From Euryarchaeota archaeon UBA486 (GTDB lineage: Archaea; Thermoplasmatota; Poseidoniia; Poseidoniales; Poseidoniaceae): a stretch of 29,017 bases of DNA. The notes beneath the pieces were generated by a model, which was not told where the DNA came from, searched no databases, and was given only the letters and a program-made list of their open reading frames with translations. The translations under genes and the position numbers were made by a program. The stretch is taken from NCBI GenBank assembly GCA_002497765.1, contig DAET01000056.1:1-29017 (forward strand), written 5' to 3'. This document shows positions 23,129 through 29,017 of the stretch, one piece after another. The first letter of the stretch is position 1. Each line of letters starts with the position of its first letter.

Positions 23129-24421
23129 TCAAATCACGGCAGGTTCATCCGACGTGTTGGGAGAAACGCAGAGCAAGAGAACCTCGCCGTGAGGGTGGCG
23201 GGCTACAAATCCGACGCGGTCGCCGTGCCTTCGCTTGAGTTGTCGGTCGAGTGAACCCTGAAGTTTTGGCTGCAGGGCCGGGTCCAAATCGAACCGCAGT
23301 TTGACGGAGGACAAGCGATGGTCCAGCGCAACGGTCACCAACCGGTCGACCGTCGTCTCGTCGAGCGTGAACGAGAGAAGCTCAACCACCCTGCCGGTGG
23401 CCTGAATGAGCCGTTGGTCGCCCGATTGAAGTTGGAGCGGGCGTTCGTGATGAAGTTGAGGCCGTCGACCCTCAAGCGTGGCCCACCGCCCTTCATCGTT
23501 CGGTGCGACGCGTGCCAGCCAGTCGACCATCAAACCGCTCTCCAACAAGGCAGCGTCAAGGATGCTGACATGCTCGTTTCGCTTCGGCGGGTGATGGCGC
23601 TCCTCGAGTTCGGTGGCGAGGGTGGTTGACCGGAGGATGACCGGTTGGTCCGCCATCGATGGGGGCACACGAACGAAGCGGCGCGTGGCGTCCGGGTCGG
23701 CCACGCCCCCGAGCCACAACGCCAACCGGTCCACACGACCTCGACCCCGAGAGGTCCACTCCCAGGTTCGAGCGATACCGGGCCACGTGTCATCCACGAT
23801 GGCTTCGACTTCCGTTCGCTGAGCGGTGGTCAGGCGGGGCGAGAGGTCGAGCAGGATCGCCGGCCCTGCATCGGACGGGGTGAAGTGCGGCGCCCATGCG
23901 GCCAGCACACGGTGCAACGGTGGCTGCATTTCCTCGAGTGCGTGGGTTCGGCTGTTTCTTGGTCGTGCCGGGTCAAGGTGGAGGAACGCCACGGTGGTCC
24001 ACGGCTCGTCCAATGATTTCAGCACGCCCACCGCATCGGTTCCGTCTCCGCTGATGATGCGGCTTGAGCGGTACCAATCCTCGTCGCTGGCGCGGCTGTG
24101 TTCGACCAACGAACGCACGTTCACGGCGCTGGCCTTTGCCCGTTCTTCCGCTAACTCGACCCCCAGCACTGGTCGCTTGAGAGCCGTGGCGTAGGCCGCC
24201 AGTTGAATCCCACTTCCACAGGCGCAGTCGAGCACCCAACCCTCCGGCAGACGATGACGGCCGACCATCCCGGCACGAAGCGCTGCGACCTGCCAAGGCG
24301 TGGCAAGCGGACGCCCTTCGTTGGCATGATAGAACACCAATCCTTCCGGGGCCGTGGTGTCTTGTGCCCGTTCAACCAACCCTTCGATGGTGGTTTCGCT
24401 TGGGGTCAGGCTCCGGTGCAA
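23129..24421 (-). CDS. Class I SAM-dependent methyltransferase with THUMP-like C-terminal domain
   Basis: A 430-residue protein. The SAM-binding motif I is GWVLDCACGSGIQLAAYA (about 61-78), followed by acidic-loop motif LGVELAEERAKA. The catalytic-loop segment HLDPARPRNSRTH (about 149-160) contains DPAR, a mark of proteins annotated as THUMP-like methyltransferases. The last roughly 70 residues (SSVKLRFDLDPALQPKLQGS, then RVGFVARHPHGEVLLL) look like that C-terminal domain. Target probably RNA, unproven. It starts with TTG 24421, GAGGTG lying 5 nt upstream; no other start is possible because an in-frame TGA (the pyrE stop) sits three codons before it. It follows pyrE directly, so the two form an operon. 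Confidence 0.8.
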   Translation of the reverse strand: MHRSLTPSETTIEGLVERAQDTTAPEGLVFYHANEGRPLATPWQVAALRAGMVGRHRLPEGWVLDCACGSGIQLAAYATALKRPVLGVELAEERAKASAVNVRSLVEHSRASDEDWYRSSRIISGDGTDAVGVLKSLDEPWTTVAFLHLDPARPRNSRTHALEEMQPPLHRVLAAWAPHFTPSDAGPAILLDLSPRLTTAQRTEVEAIVDDTWPGIARTWEWTSRGRGRVDRLALWLGGVADPDATRRFVRVPPSMADQPVILRSTTLATELEERHHPPKRNEHVSILDAALLESGLMVDWLARVAPNDEGRWATLEGRRPQLHHERPLQLQSGDQRLIQATGRVVELLSFTLDETTVDRLVTVALDHRLSSVKLRFDLDPALQPKLQGSLDRQLKRRHGDRVGFVARHPHGEVLLLCVSPNTSDEPAVI

Positions 24422-24430
24422 CGGACCACC

Positions 24431-25030
<600 letters not shown>

Positions 25031-25115
25031 GGTTGCTTCCTTGGTGGACACGACATGAACTTTCCTTCTCTCAAACGGCCATCCATTGCTACCGAGGTGA
25101 TGATAAAGGGTCGGC

Positions 25116-28100
25116 ATGAACAGAATCCGAGCGACCATGAGCCAACCGGACGAGGGCGTGAATTTGGGGGCAAAAAATCCCCTCATTGGCGTCGATGTTG
25201 AGCGTTTGGAGCGTGAGATGGAGGCGTATCATCAATGGCTCGACGAACGAGCGGATGATGCGTATCGCATCGCTGAACAAGCCCGTCAACAGGGTTTTGA
25301 CCACAAGGACAGGGTGGAAATTCCTCGAGCCTCCGACCTGGCCGGGCGAACGGAAAAACTCCTCATCGAACACCTTGAGGGTTACGAGGTCGCCGACGAC
25401 ATCCGCAACCTGCTGGAAGAACACGACCGTGAAACCACGTCGATCATCATTGCACAGTCGGTGGCGCGCGGGTTCCGAGATTCGGGTTATGATTTGGAGA
25501 AATCCATCGATGTTGGCCTTCGTGTCGGTCTTGCTGTGTTGACCGAGGCCGTTCTTGTGGCCCCGTTGGAAGGCATCAGTGAGGTTCGTTTGCTCAACAA
25601 CATCGATGGTTCCCAGTTCGTTTCTGTTCATTTCGCAGGCCCCATTCGCGCCGCAGGTGGAACCGCCCAAGCGCTGGCCGTTCTCATCGCCGACATGATT
25701 CGTCGGGAACTCAACATCGGGCACTATCAGCCGACGGACCCCGAAGTTGAGCGTGTGAAGGAAGAGTTCGGTCTCTATCGTGGGAATCTCCAGTATCGAC
25801 CATCGCCTCAGGAAATTGACGAAATCGTCCGAGCATGCCCGGTGATGATCAACGGCGAATCCACCGAGCGAATCGAGTGCGCTGGCTATGGCAACGTCCG
25901 CAACATCGACGAGGCCCGTATCCGAGGCGGTGTCCTCCTCGTCATTGGTGAAGGCATGTGCCTGAAAGCACCGAAAATTCAGAAACACACCGAACGATTG
26001 AGCGTACCCGGATGGGACTTTATTGCGAAGTTCGCCGCACGAGGAAAAGAATCGGAGGACACCGGCAAAGCCACGTTCAAAAGTCAGCAGATTCAACCGA
26101 TTACCAAGTTCATGAAGGACATCATTGCCGGACGACCGGTGTTTGGCGGACCGCTCCAACCGGGCGGTTTCCGACTCCGCTACGGGCGTGCACGCCCTTC
26201 GGGTTTGGCGGCTGCTTCCACCAACACCGCCTCCATGCTGGCGTTGGATGATTTCATCACCATCGGGACGCAAATGAAAATCGAACGGCCGGGAAAGGCC
26301 TGTGCCATCACGCCATGCGACGAGGCCGAGGGTCCGTGGGTGGTGTTGGAGGACGGGCGATTTCTGCGCATTGACGAGCCTTCGGCCTACGCTGTTCTTC
26401 GCCACCGTGTGAAGCAGGTATGGGACAACGGCGAGTTGGTTATCGGCTATGGGGAATTCATGGAGAACAACAAACGCCTCGTTCCCGCAGGCTACACGAT
26501 GGACTGGTGGGCCAGCGATATGTTGGACAACCTCGAGAGCGAGGACGACATCCATGCGTTCCTCGACGTGTTGGGTGACAACAGGTCGGCTTGGCCGTCG
26601 GGTGCTCCGGGCCTACCTGCCTCGGAAGCGGAAGACGGACACGACCAGTTTTGGGTCCGACGCGACTGGCACGAGCGTCTCCGTCAATGCGAGTTGACGT
26701 GGAGCCAAGCGCATCGCTTCGCCCGCCGATATGCCACCTCTCTGCCCCCGCCCCACAACCCTTGGTTCAAGGACCTCCCGCTTGAATGGCTTCCCGCCCT
26801 CTTGGACCAGCTTGAAACTTCGATCATCGAAGCCCAACCGACCGATAGCGAAGCGCCGGAGGGAGCCCGCCCCTTGCCTAGCGGGCGTCGTTTGCGGCTG
26901 CCGGGAGGAGCACGGGATTGGACGCCGAAAATGATGGACGAACTCGAACCCGAGTCGCTTCCTTCACTCGACAGCGTTCAACTCCCAGGATTAACGGTCG
27001 AACTTGAAGCACCGATCATGGGCAACGGACTTCCCGAAGGCTGGGCCCTTCACCAACACGGGCTGGTCAAAGGCGCCATGATGCTCCTGGGTCTTCCTCA
27101 TCACCACGAGGATGATGACATCGTGGTTACGGCGGGTTGGGAAGCACTCCTCGAGGGTCTTGGCTTCTCCTTCGATGGGGAGAAGCCCCTGCGAACGAAG
27201 GACGCCCGACACGTTGCGGCCGAACGGATTCACGCTCTCCGTCAGGCAAAAGAGGTGTTGAACGAAGAACGGGCTCGAAAAGGTGCATTGGAAAAAGAGC
27301 GTGCGACCATTCGAATCGCTGCTGAAACCGGGGCTCGTCAACGTGGGCTTGGGATTGCAGAAACCGACCAGGTCGGTCGAGATGCGGCGGCCTCGGTCCC
27401 CGACAACGGGCCTCGCGACCCTGCTGCGTACCTCGCCGCTCAGCGCCTCGAAGACGAGCACGCTGTCGAAGGCATCATGGTGCTCGTCAGGTCGCTGTCG
27501 GACCTTCGTTGGGAACACAGCGCTCCGGTCCGTGTTGGTTGCAGAATGGGGCGGCCAGAAAAGGCGGCCCCCCGGGTCATGAACCCGATGACGCACTCGT
27601 TGTTCCCCATCGAATTGAACGGTGGAAACCAACGCTTGCTCAACCACGCCATCGACAAGCGAACCATTCGAGTCCAACTCGGTCGGCGAACCTGCTCAAC
27701 CTGCGGCCAAGAATCGCCTTACCTCCGCTGCCACCATCGGGCACTGGACGCCCACGGCGAGGGTAAAGCCGGTGAAACCTGCGGCGGCCTAACCACCGCC
27801 AACCCTACGAAATCCAACGCTTACCGGCGGGGCGAGGTCCAATCCGTGCGGATGGACGAGATGGTGGAGGATGCCCGTATCCGTCTCGGGATTGACCGCC
27901 TGCCCGCGCAGGTCAAATGCATGAAGAAACTGAACAGTCGAGACCAAACACCGGAAGCCATCGAGAAAGGCATCCTCCGTGCCAAGCACGGGTTGCCGGT
28001 GTTTAGGGACGGTACGGTTCGTTATGACATGAGTGATGTACCAACCACGCACTTTACGCCCCGCGAAATCGGCGTCCCGTGGAAAACCCTGCACGGTCTC

Positions 28101-29017
28101 GGCTACACGCACGATTACCGCGGTGCGCCGCTGGAAGACGACGAACAAATGCTCGAACTCTTCCCACAAGACTTCATCGTCGCCAAAGGAGCGGCCGATT
28201 TCCTGCTCAGCACGGCCAACTACATCGATGAATTGCTGGTTCGCTTCTACAACATGGAGCCTTACTACAACGCCGACAAAGCCGATGACCTCGTCGGCCA
28301 CCTCATCTGTGCCCTCGCACCCCACACCAGCGGAGGGGTGCTGTCCCGAATCATCGGTTGGGCGGATTGTTCAGGCGGCTACGCTCATCCACTCTTCCAT
28401 GCCGCCAAGCGGCGTAACTGCGACGGCGATGAAGACGCCATCATGCTGTTGATGGACGGTCTGCTCAACTTCAGCCGGGACATTTTGCCCGCGAACCGTG
28501 GCGGTCAGATGGATGCACCGCTCGTTCTCACCACTCGCTTGAATCCCACGGAGGTTGACAAAGAGGCCCTCAATGTGGACTCTGCATGGTTCTACGAGCG
28601 TGATTTCTACGAAGCAACCCTGAACCAGCCCCACCCGAAGGACATCCAGGATCGCATGGATTTCGTCGAACGTCGGCTTGGAAGCGTGGCGGCCGTGCGC
28701 GGATACGGCTACACCCACGACTGCCATGCCATCGACCAAGGCCCAGCGCTTTCGGCCTACAAGACCCTTGAGACGATGATTGACAAGATGAACGGGCAAC
28801 TGGCGCTCGGCCACCGTCTGCGCGGTGTGAACGTTCGCCAGGTGGCCTCAAGCGTGGTGCGGTCCCACTTCCTACCGGACCTTCGGGGCAACTTGAACGC
28901 CTACGGACGGCAAAAAGTTCGCTGCCTCAAATGCGCTCATTCGTACCGGCGCATGCCCATTTCAGGCAGTTGCATTCAGCCGAAAAAGGAGACCGGACGA
29001 GGTCTTGCTCGCATGGG
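25116..29017 (+). CDS. polC: DNA polymerase II large subunit DP2 (PolD), partial
   Basis: The catalytic subunit of the euryarchaeal family-D replicative polymerase; 1300 residues are visible and the frame runs off the right edge. Hallmarks in order: VEIPRASDLAGRTEKLL, FAGPIRAAGGTAQALAVLIA, LKAPKIQKHTERL, KPGGFRLRYGR-type segment (QPGGFRLRYGRARPSGLAAA), GYGEFMENNKRLVPAGY, CRMGRPEKAAPRVM, a Cys-rich finger (CSTCGQESPYLRC...C, from about 860), and the catalytic NCDGDED (N1101-D1107), followed by RGGQMDAPLVLTTRL. Residues about 703-782 are a charged, helical insertion before CRMGRPEKA. The C-terminal knuckle CLKCAHSYRRMPISGSC is followed by IQPKKETGRG, with no second CxxC Cys in view. ATG 25116 has AAAGGG about 5 nt upstream. 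No intein is seen at the usual active-site positions. The small subunit DP1 is not in the window. Confidence 0.96.
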   Translation, partial: MNRIRATMSQPDEGVNLGAKNPLIGVDVERLEREMEAYHQWLDERADDAYRIAEQARQQGFDHKDRVEIPRASDLAGRTEKLLIEHLEGYEVADDIRNLLEEHDRETTSIIIAQSVARGFRDSGYDLEKSIDVGLRVGLAVLTEAVLVAPLEGISEVRLLNNIDGSQFVSVHFAGPIRAAGGTAQALAVLIADMIRRELNIGHYQPTDPEVERVKEEFGLYRGNLQYRPSPQEIDEIVRACPVMINGESTERIECAGYGNVRNIDEARIRGGVLLVIGEGMCLKAPKIQKHTERLSVPGWDFIAKFAARGKESEDTGKATFKSQQIQPITKFMKDIIAGRPVFGGPLQPGGFRLRYGRARPSGLAAASTNTASMLALDDFITIGTQMKIERPGKACAITPCDEAEGPWVVLEDGRFLRIDEPSAYAVLRHRVKQVWDNGELVIGYGEFMENNKRLVPAGYTMDWWASDMLDNLESEDDIHAFLDVLGDNRSAWPSGAPGLPASEAEDGHDQFWVRRDWHERLRQCELTWSQAHRFARRYATSLPPPHNPWFKDLPLEWLPALLDQLETSIIEAQPTDSEAPEGARPLPSGRRLRLPGGARDWTPKMMDELEPESLPSLDSVQLPGLTVELEAPIMGNGLPEGWALHQHGLVKGAMMLLGLPHHHEDDDIVVTAGWEALLEGLGFSFDGEKPLRTKDARHVAAERIHALRQAKEVLNEERARKGALEKERATIRIAAETGARQRGLGIAETDQVGRDAAASVPDNGPRDPAAYLAAQRLEDEHAVEGIMVLVRSLSDLRWEHSAPVRVGCRMGRPEKAAPRVMNPMTHSLFPIELNGGNQRLLNHAIDKRTIRVQLGRRTCSTCGQESPYLRCHHRALDAHGEGKAGETCGGLTTANPTKSNAYRRGEVQSVRMDEMVEDARIRLGIDRLPAQVKCMKKLNSRDQTPEAIEKGILRAKHGLPVFRDGTVRYDMSDVPTTHFTPREIGVPWKTLHGLGYTHDYRGAPLEDDEQMLELFPQDFIVAKGAADFLLSTANYIDELLVRFYNMEPYYNADKADDLVGHLICALAPHTSGGVLSRIIGWADCSGGYAHPLFHAAKRRNCDGDEDAIMLLMDGLLNFSRDILPANRGGQMDAPLVLTTRLNPTEVDKEALNVDSAWFYERDFYEATLNQPHPKDIQDRMDFVERRLGSVAAVRGYGYTHDCHAIDQGPALSAYKTLETMIDKMNGQLALGHRLRGVNVRQVASSVVRSHFLPDLRGNLNAYGRQKVRCLKCAHSYRRMPISGSCIQPKKETGRGLARM

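Noticed and set aside
25089..26555. 488-residue minus-strand open frame opposite DP2
   Set aside because: It is antisense to DP2, which matches its family across the whole length.
25116..29017. Intein in DP2, common in euryarchaeal polC
   Set aside because: Conserved blocks run on without the block A/B Cys/His and C-terminal HN motifs of inteins; the extra length is a charged insertion instead.

Overview
This window looks like a planktonic member of the archaeal phylum Thermoplasmatota, most probably Marine Group II (Candidatus Poseidoniales) or a close relative. This is an inference from gene content. An archaeal uS13-uS4-uS11-RpoD transcription/translation operon, an archaeal pantoate kinase and the large subunit (DP2) of the euryarchaeal family-D DNA polymerase are all present. 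Several starts carry archaeal TATA-like boxes. The genome is moderately GC-rich and extremely compact: there is no gene-free stretch above about 120 bases.

Positions 1-5053 hold housekeeping and envelope genes. In order these are the C-terminal end of an unknown gene, a CGFS monothiol glutaredoxin, an unknown membrane protein, a small winged-helix protein divergent from it, a polysaccharide flippase, a GT4 glycosyltransferase convergent with the flippase, ribulose-phosphate 3-epimerase, and a divergent thioredoxin. The glycosyltransferase appears to start at an ATT codon, 7 nt after a perfect Shine-Dalgarno that overlaps the epimerase stop.

Positions 5056-18375 form a surface/signalling block. 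A STAND-type ATPase with an N-terminal winged helix is divergent from a secreted, membrane-anchored protein with a seven-bladed WD40 propeller plus thrombospondin-type-3-like Ca-binding repeats. Next comes a one-polypeptide transmembrane regulator: signal peptide, about four extracellular beta domains, one membrane helix, and two cytosolic winged helices. Then comes leucyl-tRNA synthetase of bacterial type, and a second propeller plus type-3-repeat surface protein on the minus strand.

Positions 18448-25030 hold a TPD-motif (CDIN1/C15orf41-like) putative nuclease, pantoate kinase, and the minus-strand operon uS13-uS4-uS11-RpoD-pantoate kinase with its own TATA box. They also hold a minus-strand pyrE-methyltransferase pair. 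From 25116 to the right edge runs DP2, cut by the window at residue 1300.

All five convergent gene pairs overlap or lie within 3 bp of each other. No tRNA, rRNA, CRISPR array, insertion sequence or intein was recognised. The most unusual points are the non-AUG starts sitting a few codons after in-frame TGA stops, the bacterial-type LeuRS, the transmembrane DNA-binding regulator between two Ca-repeat surface proteins, and a charged insertion in DP2.
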